A DNA stretch of 11,154 nucleotides, taken from an uncultured Clostridia bacterium (GTDB lineage: Bacteria > Bacillota > Clostridia > Oscillospirales > Acutalibacteraceae). The notes under the pieces were generated by a model that saw only the letters and a list, made by a program, of their open reading frames with translations, made no database searches and was not told the DNA's origin. Within the stretch, counting starts at the first letter, position 1; each line of letters starts with the position of its first letter. A program made the position numbers and the translations under genes. The stretch lies in NCBI GenBank assembly GCA_946497265.1, contig CAMMKL010000047.1:1-11154 (forward strand), given 5' to 3'. Positions 1-6,284 of the stretch are shown in pieces.

Positions 1-249
1 TTTCTCTCCCACCGCCCTGGCGGCGGCCTTCAGATCCAGCTCCCCGGCCACCGGAATGACAAACACAAAAAAGCCTCCGGAAGCCCCGCGCGTCACCAGG
101 GTCTTGTACACCCGATCCGGGTCCTGCCCCATTTTGGCCGCAACCGACAGGCCGTCGATCTGCCCGTCGGTACAATCATAATAATGCGCTGTATAGGGAA
201 CCTTTGCCTTATCCAAAATGCGCATCACGTTTGTTTTTACTTCCTTCAT
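1..249 (-). CDS. ybaK: YbaK/EbsC-type aminoacyl-tRNA deacylase, N-terminal 83 residues (runs off left edge)
   Basis: This is a cytoplasmic trans-editing enzyme of the YbaK/EbsC family, which hydrolyses mischarged Cys-tRNA(Pro) or similar products. The visible part begins MKEVKTNVMRILDKAKVPY and continues through DCTDGQ, VAAKMGQDPDRVYKTLV and FFVFVIPVAGELDLKAAA. These match the N-terminal half of the family, which is usually about 155-160 residues. Lys49, in VYKTLV, corresponds to the conserved lysine needed for editing. The start is the first in-frame ATG, with a modest AGGA about 11 bases upstream. The gene lies downstream of nagB on the same strand but beyond its terminator hairpin, so it needs readthrough or its own promoter. 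I see no convincing promoter in the short gap. The C-terminus is outside the window, so intactness cannot be judged. The exact tRNA specificity is not visible. Confidence 0.88.
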   Translation of the reverse strand, partial: MKEVKTNVMRILDKAKVPYTAHYYDCTDGQIDGLSVAAKMGQDPDRVYKTLVTRGASGGFFVFVIPVAGELDLKAAARAVGEK

Positions 250-271
250 CTGTTTCACATCCTATCCGATC

Positions 272-309
272 AAAAAGCCTGCCAAAGGGAATCCCCATCG
301 GCAGGCTTT
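272..309 (-). terminator. Intrinsic terminator after nagB
   Basis: A perfect 10-bp inverted repeat (AAAGCCTGCC at 274-283 with GGCAGGCTTT at 300-309) encloses a 16-base loop. Read on the minus strand it ends in CTTTTTG, so it is an intrinsic terminator for nagB, whose stop codon is 27 bases upstream. It lies 23 bases before the ybaK-like start codon. The T-rich other side (TTTCTTTCT) could give some termination on the plus strand too. Confidence 0.8.
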
Positions 310-336
310 CTTTCTGATTTCTGGTCTTGTCGCAGC

Positions 337-1062
337 TTACAGCTTAGCGGCGGCAGCTTCATCGGCAAACACGGTAACATCCGGATGCATTTGCAGAATG
401 GAAGCCGGGCATTCCGGAGTAACCGGACCCTTGACCATACCGTACACCGCATCCGCCTTGGCGGAGCCGGTGGCTACCAGAATGATCTTGCGCGCCTTCA
501 TAATGGAGCCGATGCCCATGCTGATCGCCCAGCGCGGCACCTCGTCGCTGTTTTCAAAGAAACGGGTATTGGCCTCGATGGTACTCTCCGTCAACGCAAC
601 CTTGTGGGTTCCCATCGGGAAATTGTCACAGGGTTCGTTGAAGGCGATGTGGCCGTTGTTGCCAATGCCCAGAATCTGTACGTCGATACCACCGGCGTTT
701 GCGATCATTTCATCGTAATGTTTGCCTTCTGCATCAATATCTTCGGCAGTGCCGGAGGGAACATGGATGTTTTCAACCGGTACGTTAATGCCCTTGAAGA
801 GGTTCTCCTGCATGAAATAGTAATAGCTTTGAGGGTGGTCGTGCCCAAGGCTGATATATTCGTCAAGGTTAAAGGTCGTAACCTTAGAGAAATCCACAAT
901 CCCTTCCTTATACATCTCAATCATGCGGCTGTAAGTCGGAATAGGAGAAGAACCGGTCGCAAGGCCCAGCACACTATCGGGCTTGGCGATTACCTGTGCG
1001 GCAAAGATGGTAGCAGCGGCTTCCCCAATTGACTTGGCGTCCTTGTAAATCTTTACGTTCAT
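337..1062 (-). CDS. nagB: Glucosamine-6-phosphate deaminase NagB
   Basis: NagB converts glucosamine-6-phosphate to fructose-6-phosphate and ammonia. It is the step that feeds amino sugars (GlcNAc, cell-wall and mucin sugars) into glycolysis. The 241-residue product shows the sugar-phosphate loop GLATGSSPIPTY (residues 33-44), FNLDEY with the catalytic-base Asp at 67, and LGIGNNGHIAFNEP (131-144) with the active-site His138 and Glu143. The length matches the short Gram-positive form (about 240 residues) rather than the 266-residue allosteric E. coli enzyme. The chosen ATG has AAGGAG about eight bases upstream. A longer frame to 1128 exists but its extra residues are not family-like. A sigma-A-like promoter lies upstream and a terminator downstream, so it is probably monocistronic. 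Confidence in identity is very high. Confidence 0.96.
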   Translation of the reverse strand: MNVKIYKDAKSIGEAAATIFAAQVIAKPDSVLGLATGSSPIPTYSRMIEMYKEGIVDFSKVTTFNLDEYISLGHDHPQSYYYFMQENLFKGINVPVENIHVPSGTAEDIDAEGKHYDEMIANAGGIDVQILGIGNNGHIAFNEPCDNFPMGTHKVALTESTIEANTRFFENSDEVPRWAISMGIGSIMKARKIILVATGSAKADAVYGMVKGPVTPECPASILQMHPDVTVFADEAAAAKL

Positions 1063-1108
1063 AAAAATTACTCCTTTATGTAGTAATGGTGTCATTGCCT
1101 TTAATTTA

Positions 1109-1136
1109 ATTTTACCACTTTCTCCCACAAGTTCAA
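1109..1136 (-). promoter_or_regulatory. Putative sigma-A promoter of nagB
   Basis: On the minus strand TTGAAC (1131-1136) and TAAAAT (1109-1114) are separated by 16 bases. That is 4/6 and 5/6 matches to the consensus hexamers. The site lies about 47 bases before the nagB start codon. No NagR/GntR-type operator was recognised around it. Confidence 0.5.
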
Positions 1137-1204
1137 GTATTTTCTATCATTGTTTTCATTTTCTTTTTCCTTTCATTCGTGTGTAACCTGTCCTCCACCC
1201 AACG

Positions 1205-1212
1205 CATACACT
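1205..1212 (+). promoter_or_regulatory. Candidate sporulation (sigma-E/sigma-K) -10 element before cotJ
   Basis: CATACACT matches the sigma-E -10 consensus CATACANT. It also fits the sigma-K form CATAnnnT, with an AC about 16-17 bases upstream. The usual sigma-E -35 (ATATT-like) is not evident. In Bacillus subtilis cotJ is sigma-E dependent, so an element of this type is expected here. The implied 5' leader is about 125 bases. This is a motif match only. Confidence 0.4.
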
Positions 1213-1244
1213 GGAATAAAACAGATTCCACGTGTATCGCCTAC

Positions 1245-1310
1245 ATAGGTGGCACCACAGCCGCCTATCCTGCGTCCCAAAGATGCAGGTCGCCCGGCTG
1301 ATTTAGGGCG
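1245..1310 (+). other. Three consecutive hairpins in the cotJ leader
   Basis: Three stem-loops follow each other closely in the gap between nagB and cotJA. The first is ATAGGTGGC (1245-1253) with GCCGCCTAT (1260-1268), one G-U pair, loop of six. The second is CCTGC (1269-1273) with GCAGG (1285-1289). The third is CGCCC (1291-1295) with GGGCG (1306-1310), followed by GTTATTTT. They precede the cotJA ribosome site at about 1327. They could be a structured 5' leader, a weak attenuator (the third hairpin plus U-rich tail), or chance. No known riboswitch class was recognised. Confidence 0.4.
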
Positions 1311-1343
1311 GTTATTTTAATGTAAGAAAGGAGATTCTTTTGG

Positions 1344-1544
1344 ATGAAAGAGGATCTTTACCGAATGACGGAAGAGCAGTACGGCATTCCCCCTCTGCCG
1401 AAAAATCCCGTGCCCGCCATGGCCTATATCCCCTATCAGGCGGCGGAGGATAAAACCTATTCTCCCGAACAAGGTTTGATGAACGGCACCTTATTTCCTG
1501 TTTTGAACAAACCTTTCTATGGATGCGGAGGGATGGAGAGATGA
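1344..1544 (+). CDS. cotJA: Spore coat associated protein CotJA
   Basis: This is a small proline-rich protein of the CotJA family, made in the mother cell and incorporated in the inner spore coat with CotJC. The 66-residue product has the family's PxxP-rich N-terminal half (GIPPLPKNPVPAMAYIPYQ). It then has the conserved stretch around YSPEQGLMNGTLFPVLNKPF and ends in a short glycine- and cysteine-containing tail. The ATG has AAAGGAG ten bases upstream. Its TGA overlaps the cotJB ATG (ATGA at 1541-1544), which indicates translational coupling. It heads the cotJA-cotJB-cotJC operon behind a candidate sporulation promoter. Its biochemical function is not known; the role as a coat component comes from B. 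subtilis. Confidence 0.9.
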   Translation: MKEDLYRMTEEQYGIPPLPKNPVPAMAYIPYQAAEDKTYSPEQGLMNGTLFPVLNKPFYGCGGMER

Positions 1545-1801
1545 ACGAACGCGCACGCCTTCTGCAACGCATCGCAGCAATAGATTTTGCCATCATTGAA
1601 CTTCACATGTATATGAACTCTCATCCCAACGACCGCATGGCAGCCTCTAAACTCAAGGAGTACGGCGTAAAAAGCGAAGCCCTGCGTGCGGAATATGTAG
1701 AGAAATACGGTCCCTTACTTTCCAGTCAGATGGAAAACAACCGCTGGGGTTGGATCTCTGACCCGTGGCCGTGGGACAATACCCCCGAGGAGGATTGCTG
1801 A
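1541..1801 (+). CDS. cotJB: Spore coat protein CotJB
   Basis: CotJB is the second member of the cotJ operon, a small coat-associated protein whose molecular activity is unknown. The 86-residue product shows the family pattern. A helical N-terminal half contains AIDFAIIELHMYMNSHPND, a middle part contains KYGPL, and the C-terminus is tryptophan-rich (RWGWISDPWPWDNTPEE); WPW near the end is diagnostic. I chose the ATG at 1541 because it overlaps the cotJA stop as ATGA and has GGAGAG just upstream. The in-frame start six codons earlier lies inside cotJA and adds non-family residues. The gene is intact and ends two bases before the cotJC start codon. Confidence 0.9.
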   Translation: MNERARLLQRIAAIDFAIIELHMYMNSHPNDRMAASKLKEYGVKSEALRAEYVEKYGPLLSSQMENNRWGWISDPWPWDNTPEEDC

Positions 1802-1803
1802 TT

Positions 1804-2007
1804 ATGTGGATATATGAGAAACGTTTGGAATACCCGGTAAACATCAAACGAACCAACGCCCAATTGGCCAAAGTAATTATTTCTCAATATGGCGGGCCAG
1901 ACGGTGAATTAGGTGCATCCCTGCGTTACCTCAGCCAACGCTATAGCATGCCATATCCTGAACTTCGAGCCATACTCACTGATATTGGTACAAAAGGGTC
2001 AGAATGA
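1804..2007 (+). pseudogene. cotJC: Truncated cotJC, manganese-catalase-like spore coat protein (N-terminal 67 residues)
   Basis: CotJC is normally about 190 residues, a ferritin-like di-manganese catalase relative found in the spore coat. Here the reading frame opens normally, two bases after cotJB, with GGAGGA nine bases before the ATG. It carries the typical start MWIYEKRLEYPVNI and YGGPDGELGASLRYLSQRY. It departs from the family after ILTDIGT and stops four codons later (KGSE, TGA). Glu35, the first metal ligand, is present. The next conserved block (EExxHLEM, holding the second Glu and the first His ligand) and everything after it are missing. I see no remnant of the C-terminal part in the next 260 bases, so a deletion or rearrangement is more likely than one frameshift. 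The short product cannot bind a dinuclear metal centre; a structural role is not excluded. Confidence 0.85.
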
Positions 2008-2272
2008 TACACGACCTTGAAAAACGGCTGTATACTGCCATTTTTTCGTCTGAATTTTCTGGAAAACCGGCGAAACATCGGGATCACAATGACGCAGGGG
2101 CTCTTTCGGGGACATTTTGCTGTTTTTCATGGCTTTTTACGCTCCTTTATTTTTATGATTGAGGGGGGCTCCCGCCATTTTATTTATCCCCAAAAGCAAA
2201 GCCTTCCTTGCTTTTGGGATACTCCCAGTGTAGCAAAGAAGGCCGAAGATAGCGAATGTATGGCTCGAATTT
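2008..2272. other. Gene-free gap between cotJC remnant and Fe-S pseudogene, with an 11-bp hairpin
   Basis: No convincing coding sequence is visible on either strand. Besides the weak terminator near its left end, it contains a perfect inverted repeat, CCCAAAAGCAA (2189-2199) and TTGCTTTTGGG (2208-2218), with an eight-base loop. Neither side has a T-run, so this is not a canonical terminator, but it lies where the minus-strand Fe-S gene would need one. Confidence 0.5.
2020..2046 (+). terminator. Weak terminator-like hairpin after truncated cotJC
   Basis: AAAAACGGC (2020-2028) can pair with GCCATTTTTT (2037-2046) across an eight-base loop, with one C-A mismatch and the T-run inside the distal stem. 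The GC core is only three pairs, so termination would be weak. Its position 13 bases after the cotJC stop suits an operon end. Confidence 0.4.
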
Positions 2273-3090
2273 TTATAGCGCCTTTTTGGGGCAGGCTTTG
2301 ACACACTCCATGCACAAGATGCATTCGGTACCATTTTTACGTCCTCGGGAGTTATCGGTCATATCCACCTCCATAAGACAAACCGTTTTGCATTTACCGC
2401 AGGAGATACATTTTTCCTTGGCACAGGTGATTCGGAACAGGGAAAAGTAACTCATTGGCTTTAAGAAGATCGTAATTGGGCAGATGTATTTGCAAAATGC
2501 CCGGTTATCCTTGAAAGCAAAAGCCAAAAGAATCCCCACGAGATTAAAGGATATTGCCAACCAAAAACGCCCAGAACATGATTCTTTCCAAATTTCCCAC
2601 GTTCGCAAGAAATAGCGCCGCTACAAAAACTAAAGATGTAGCGAAAGTTATGTATCGAATCCATCCGATTTTTTTGCGAGGATATTGGGGTGTTTTATAA
2701 GGCAGGAAATCCAGCACCATGGCCGTCCAGCAGGCGTAGACGCACCAGCCACGTCCAAAAATCAGCGGCCCGAAGATTTTGGCCACTGCATGGTGGATGG
2801 TGGCAGCTTCAAATACGCCGGTAAAAAGATAGTACCAGAAGCCTTCAATCTAGCATATTTTCGTTGCAGATCGGACCCAGATAAATCAGCACATACTGCC
2901 CGACCAGAAGCTGGACAATCCGCCGGGCATGCCTATAATTTTGGGTATATAGAAAGACACCGGCAGACAGGGCCAGGCCGATGTAACTGAAATTCAACAG
3001 GTAAAATAGATTGTCTTTTGTCAGCCAAAGGGTAACGGCCACGGCTTCAAAAACCACCAACAAAAGCGCGGCGGGAAGATATTTTTTCAT
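2273..3090 (-). pseudogene. NapH-like polytopic membrane 4Fe-4S protein, disrupted by two frameshifts
   Basis: Three adjacent minus-strand frames join into one protein of about 270 residues. It has several hydrophobic helices (MKKYLPAALLLVVFEAV..., FSYIGLALSAGVFLY, VGQYVLIYLG and others) and a GRGWCVYACW motif. A CKYICP motif is followed at the C-terminus by two ferredoxin clusters, CISCGKCKTVC and CILCMECVKACP. This is the layout of the NapH/YccM/CcoG-like membrane electron-transfer proteins. The first shift, near 2850, is explained by one extra T (CTAG where CAG restores NENMQIEGF). The second, near 2545, is explained by one extra A that creates a TAA (removing it gives GNILYLVGILLAF). Other signs of decay are Gly to Val in WCGYAC and Pro to Leu after the first cluster. 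The MKK start has AGGTGG upstream; a TTG at 3111 behind GGAGG is an alternative. Sequencing errors are the main alternative explanation. Confidence 0.82.
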
Positions 3091-3137
3091 AGTAGTGCCA
3101 CCTAAAAACAAAGTGGGTTTCCTCCATATTCTTTTTT

Positions 3138-3143
3138 ATTGTA
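3138..3143 (-). promoter_or_regulatory. Candidate extended -10 for the Fe-S membrane gene
   Basis: On the minus strand TGCTACAAT gives an extended -10 (TG-n-TACAAT, hexamer at 3138-3143) about 48 bases before the start codon. No good -35 is seen, which is acceptable for an extended -10 promoter. Confidence 0.35.
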
Positions 3144-3249
3144 GCATAAAGCCATGTCATACGCCACTTGTTTTATTGGGCCGGACGTTTTTTCTTACTG
3201 GATACGGGAACCCTATTGGTATCTTAGAAATTGAAAGTTGAGAAGTAAA

Positions 3250-3621
3250 ATGGAAGCCTTTGAAGAATACCTGTCGAAAATTGAAAATGAAGTGCACCGC
3301 TCCCGAATGCGGGAAGTGCTTACTTGGGTAAAAGACACTTTTCCGATACTGGCGCCGAAAATCGCCTGGAATCAGCCCATGTTTACCGACCATGGCACGT
3401 TCATCATTGGGTTCAGCGCCGCCAAGGGGCAGTTTGCCGACTCGCCGGAGCCACAAGGAACAGCAGCGTTTTCCGATGACATCGCAAAGGCGGGATACAG
3501 CCAGACAAGCAATCTCTTCCGCATTAAATGGGACGAGCCGGTGGACTTTCCCTTACTGGAGCGCATCATCCGGTACAAGATCGAAGACAAAAAGGACCGC
3601 ACCACCTTTTGGCGGAAGTAA
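3250..3621 (+). CDS. DUF1801 / YdhG-type protein (annotated in relatives as iron chaperone)
   Basis: The 123-residue soluble protein matches the DUF1801 (YdhG_co) family, whose B. subtilis member is described as a frataxin-like iron chaperone. Visible family features are FEEYLSKIENEVHRSRMREVL at the start, then PKIAWNQPMFTDHGTFIIGFS (residues 40-60 roughly), a SDDIAKAGY segment, and the closing YKIEDKKDRTTFWRK. The ATG at 3250 is chosen because the family begins there. The ribosome site is weak (GAGAAG close by), and a TTG at 3238 would only add MRSK. It sits 20 bases before the DNA-repair gene on the same strand, so the two are probably cotranscribed. Molecular function in this organism is inference; iron binding residues cannot be assigned from sequence alone. 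Confidence 0.85.
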   Translation: MEAFEEYLSKIENEVHRSRMREVLTWVKDTFPILAPKIAWNQPMFTDHGTFIIGFSAAKGQFADSPEPQGTAAFSDDIAKAGYSQTSNLFRIKWDEPVDFPLLERIIRYKIEDKKDRTTFWRK

Positions 3622-3629
3622 TCGCGAAC

Positions 3630-3635
3630 GGAGGG
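3630..3635 (+). promoter_or_regulatory. Ribosome binding site that supports a TTG start
   Basis: GGAGGG lies six bases before TTG at 3642. It is the strongest Shine-Dalgarno sequence near this gene and is 24 bases from the first in-frame ATG (3660), too far for that codon. It therefore supports initiation at TTG. Confidence 0.65.
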
Positions 3636-3641
3636 ATCAGA

Positions 3642-4349
3642 TTGGATTTAGCATCCGCTATGTCCAAACTGGAAGCGTTGGGGACGGAGCAGACCAGAAA
3701 AACCTACCGAAATCACGGGGCGCAGGAGCCCCTATTTGGGGTAACGCTTCGGGACATGAAACCATTGGCAAAAAAGATCAAGAAAGACCATGCGCTCGCC
3801 ATGGAGCTTTACGCCACCGGCAACTACGACGCGCAAACGCTGGCGGGAATCCTTGCCAAACCCGACAAGATGACCGCCGCGGATTTTGAGCGTTGGATGG
3901 AAACGGCAAACTGCCGGGCTACGGCGGACTACGTGGTAGCGGTTAGATTGGCGGAACCCGACTTTGGGGAGGAACTTGCCGACCGCTGGATAAACAGTGA
4001 AGATGAGTACGCTCAGTCCGCCGGGTGGAATTGTTATTGCCGACTCCTCAGGAGCCGCCCCGACGAGCAATTTGATCGAGGAAAGCTCAACAAGATGCTG
4101 CAGCGCGTGGTTCGGGGCATCCATGGGCAGTCCAACTGGGTGAAATATGCCATGAATAACTTTGTCATATCGGTTGGCATTTCCTATCTCCCACTACACA
4201 AAGAAGCGATGAAAGCCGCCCTGAAAATCGGCGCTGTCTCAGTCGATCACGGGAACACCAGCTGCAAAACACCGCTGGCGGCGGACTCTCTCCGCAAGGC
4301 TGAGGAAAAACAGCGCCTGGGCTTCAAAAAGAGAAATGCGCGTTGTTAA
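3642..4349 (+). CDS. AlkD-like DNA alkylation repair protein
   Basis: This 235-residue helical protein belongs to the AlkD-like HEAT-repeat family (DNA alkylation repair, PF08713-type). Members bind DNA and some excise N3- or N7-alkylated purines. The start (LDLASAMSKLEALGTEQTRK) and HGAQEPLFGVTLRDMKPLAKKIKKDH are typical, as are the later ELADRWINSEDEYAQSAGW, the GQSNWVKYAMNNFVISVG segment and GNTSCKTPLA near the C-terminus. Initiation at TTG is chosen because GGAGGG is optimally placed; from ATG 3660 it would be 229 residues. The catalytic Trp/Asp set of characterised AlkD enzymes cannot be aligned with certainty, so glycosylase activity is inferred, not shown. It follows the DUF1801 gene by 20 bases and converges on the recombinase with only six bases between stop codons. 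Confidence 0.85.
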   Translation: MDLASAMSKLEALGTEQTRKTYRNHGAQEPLFGVTLRDMKPLAKKIKKDHALAMELYATGNYDAQTLAGILAKPDKMTAADFERWMETANCRATADYVVAVRLAEPDFGEELADRWINSEDEYAQSAGWNCYCRLLRSRPDEQFDRGKLNKMLQRVVRGIHGQSNWVKYAMNNFVISVGISYLPLHKEAMKAALKIGAVSVDHGNTSCKTPLAADSLRKAEEKQRLGFKKRNARC

Positions 4350-4355
4350 ATTAAC

Positions 4356-5933
4356 TTATCCTTCTTTTGATGCCGCCAGGCTTTCCAGCACATAGATCCA
4401 CTTGGTCGGCAGCAGCTTCAAATGCACCTCCATACGCCGGTCGGGATAGGCGGTGATTTGGTCGAGCAGATTGCCATAGAAATTGCCGGAGATGTTCTCT
4501 CCCCTGACAATGCCCGTTACCTTGGCGCGGATCTCCTTTTCCAACGTAGCGGTGTTGTAGGTCAGGCTTTCCTGTTTTTCCACCTCCGCGATTTTTTCGG
4601 TGAGTTCTGCGATGTGGCGGTCGTATTCGGCGTTCATCAGCTTCATGTCGTCCTTAGTAATACTTTTGTCGAAAAAGGCGTCCAGCACGCCTTTTTTCTT
4701 TGCCTCGTTCTGCTCCAGTTCTTTTTTCAGCCGCTCGGCACTGATTTGACTGCTGTCCTGAGAAGACTGAATGGCCTCCAGTACAATATGGGTGATGTCG
4801 CGGACAACGGCGGCTGTATCCAGCTTCAGCATTCCAACCGACTGCCGTACCATCTCCATCCCCACCTCGTCCCGAAGCTGATAACTCACGTCGCAGCCGA
4901 CTTCATTGCCTGCCGGATCAATGTGGTGCTTGCCCTCCGCTGTGGCGGTGCCGCACCGCCATGCCTTGTAGCGGCTGCCGTCCTTTCGCCGGCGGCTGCG
5001 GGAGACAAAGCTCTGCCCGCATTCGCTGCACTTGATTTTTCCCGAAAGCGGGTAGCGGTTGCCGTGGCCGGTGCCGTATTTGCCGTCGATATCCCGGCGG
5101 GAAATCTCCCGCTGAGCCTCTTCCCACAGTTCCCGGGCGATGATGGGCTCATGGTGGTCTTTGAGAAAGACACACGCCTCCTCGCCCCGGTTGTATTTCT
5201 TCTGATGGGTGAGATAGTCGGGAGTAATGGTCTTTTTCTGTTTCAAGTCCCCGCAGTATTTCTCGTTGCGTAGAATTTTTAAAATCACGGTATTCCGCCA
5301 GTTCGTGCTGCCGGTGAGGGTCTTATAGCCTGCCTCCCGCAGCTCCCGGGCGATGACCGTGGTGCCTTTCCGTTCATGGACATACTTGTGAAAAATCAGC
5401 CGGACAATCTCCGCCCCCTGCGGATTCACGGTCATTTTGCCACCCTGCACATCATACCCCAGCAGGGAGCGGCCGAACACGACGCCCTGTTCCATCCGAC
5501 GGGTCTGGCCCCATTTGACCCGGGCGCTGGTGGAACGGCTTTCCTCCTGCGCCATGGTGGATTTGATGGCCAGCAGCATTTCCGAATCCTCTTTAAGGGT
5601 GTTTATGTTATCGTTGAGGAAAAAAACGCCGATTCCCATCCGTTTCAGTTCCCGGGTATAGGTAAGGCTGTCCAGCGTATTACGTGCGAATCGGGAAATC
5701 TCTTTCGTCACAATCAGGTCGAACCGGTGAAGCCGGGCGTCGCTGATCATACGGTTAAACGCCGCACGCTTTTGGGTGCTGGTGCCGGTGATGCCCTCGT
5801 CGGCGTAAATCTCATATAGTTCCCAGTCCGGCTGGCGGTCGATGTATTCCCGGAAATACCGCTGCTGACTTTCAAAGGAATTGGCCTGATCCTCTTTATC
5901 TGTGGATACACGGCAGTAGGATGCTACTTTCAT
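4356..5933 (-). CDS. Large serine recombinase (integrase of a mobile element)
   Basis: This site-specific recombinase inserts and excises DNA through a 5'-phosphoserine link. In the 525-residue form the resolvase domain spans about 1-145, with nucleophile Ser10 in YCRVSTD and the conserved TKEISRFARN at 76-85. A recombinase DNA-binding domain (about 150-270) follows, then a zinc ribbon with CSEC at 302-305, Cys327 and Cys347. A charged coiled coil (about 400-455) and a C-terminal tail of the Tn/ICE type complete it. The ATG at 5933 is chosen because MKVASYCRVST is the family start and AAGGAG lies about ten bases upstream; an ATG at 5963 would add ten residues without a good ribosome site. All domains are intact, so it may still be active. 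It is clearly GC-rich, unlike the nuclease gene at 7281. Its closeness to the alkD-like gene suggests that one element end lies near 4350. Confidence 0.95.
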   Translation of the reverse strand: MKVASYCRVSTDKEDQANSFESQQRYFREYIDRQPDWELYEIYADEGITGTSTQKRAAFNRMISDARLHRFDLIVTKEISRFARNTLDSLTYTRELKRMGIGVFFLNDNINTLKEDSEMLLAIKSTMAQEESRSTSARVKWGQTRRMEQGVVFGRSLLGYDVQGGKMTVNPQGAEIVRLIFHKYVHERKGTTVIARELREAGYKTLTGSTNWRNTVILKILRNEKYCGDLKQKKTITPDYLTHQKKYNRGEEACVFLKDHHEPIIARELWEEAQREISRRDIDGKYGTGHGNRYPLSGKIKCSECGQSFVSRSRRRKDGSRYKAWRCGTATAEGKHHIDPAGNEVGCDVSYQLRDEVGMEMVRQSVGMLKLDTAAVVRDITHIVLEAIQSSQDSSQISAERLKKELEQNEAKKKGVLDAFFDKSITKDDMKLMNAEYDRHIAELTEKIAEVEKQESLTYNTATLEKEIRAKVTGIVRGENISGNFYGNLLDQITAYPDRRMEVHLKLLPTKWIYVLESLAASKEG

Positions 5934-6022
5934 TTTTCCATCACTCCTTCTCTTTTCTTTCATTGTAGTAGCTCTATCTCAAAAATACGAATGTGCGAAT
6001 TTGCTCTTTCTCTATGTAAAGG

Positions 6023-6038
6023 GGGAAAACGGTTTCCC
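6023..6038. repeat. Small inverted repeat between small ORF and recombinase
   Basis: GGGAAA (6023-6028) and TTTCCC (6033-6038) form a six-pair hairpin with a four-base loop. It lies upstream of the recombinase start and downstream of the small ORF stop. It could be an operator, a weak terminator or chance; there is no T-run. Confidence 0.3.
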
Positions 6039-6046
6039 GCAATGCT

Positions 6047-6223
6047 TTAAATTTGATGGTTCAGTGTGTCCAAACAGTGCTGAATTTGTGCTTCGTTTAA
6101 AACACCCTGGTCTTTCAGGGCAAACAAAACCGACTGCTGATACAGACGGTAAAATTCCGGTGTGGTCGTTTTGTTGACTGTCATTTCTTCGGTACATTTT
6201 AAAAATACCGCTTCATTCCCCAT
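6047..6223 (-). CDS. Small conserved-looking ORF upstream of recombinase, function unknown
   Basis: The 58-residue product (starts MGNEAVFLKCTEEM, contains TPEFYRLYQQSVLFALKDQG and ends AQIQHCLDTLNHQI) is helical and protein-like. I do not recognise its family with certainty. Small helical ORFs of this kind often sit next to serine recombinases in clostridial integrative elements. GGGAGG lies eight bases before the chosen ATG, which is the best ribosome site in the area; a longer frame reaches 6256 without one. It is on the same strand as the recombinase, about 110 bases upstream of it, so a shared transcript is possible. A role as a directionality or regulatory factor is only a guess. Confidence 0.55.
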   Translation of the reverse strand: MGNEAVFLKCTEEMTVNKTTTPEFYRLYQQSVLFALKDQGVLNEAQIQHCLDTLNHQI

Positions 6224-6284
6224 CGGCCACACCTCCCGCGTCAGCATAAACTTCATTTTTCTCGGGACGACTTTGCAAAGTCAT
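6213..6284 (-). CDS. Possible 23-residue leader ORF overlapping the small ORF
   Basis: A short frame (MTLQSRPEKNEVYADAGGV...) runs from an ATG preceded by GAAGG to a TGA just inside the next ORF, overlapping its start codon by 11 bases. The overlap is typical of translational coupling and the composition is protein-like. At this length chance is a real possibility. It may be a leader peptide or the remnant tail of a longer gene. Confidence 0.3.
   Translation of the reverse strand: MTLQSRPEKNEVYADAGGVADGE
6269..6282. repeat. Perfect 14-bp palindrome
   Basis: GACTTTGCAAAGTC is a perfect palindrome and extends to 22 bases (6265-6286) with a single mismatched pair. It overlaps the start of the 23-residue ORF and lies about 330 bases upstream of the recombinase start. 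It could be a dimeric repressor operator or a recombination-related site. Confidence 0.5.

Noticed and set aside
184..1032. Long plus-strand frame opposite nagB
   Set aside because: It is antisense to a clear nagB with all motifs, has no ribosome site and no family-like residues.
4422..5273. 283-codon plus-strand frame opposite the recombinase
   Set aside because: It is a shadow of a GC-rich gene on the other strand; low complexity and no motif.
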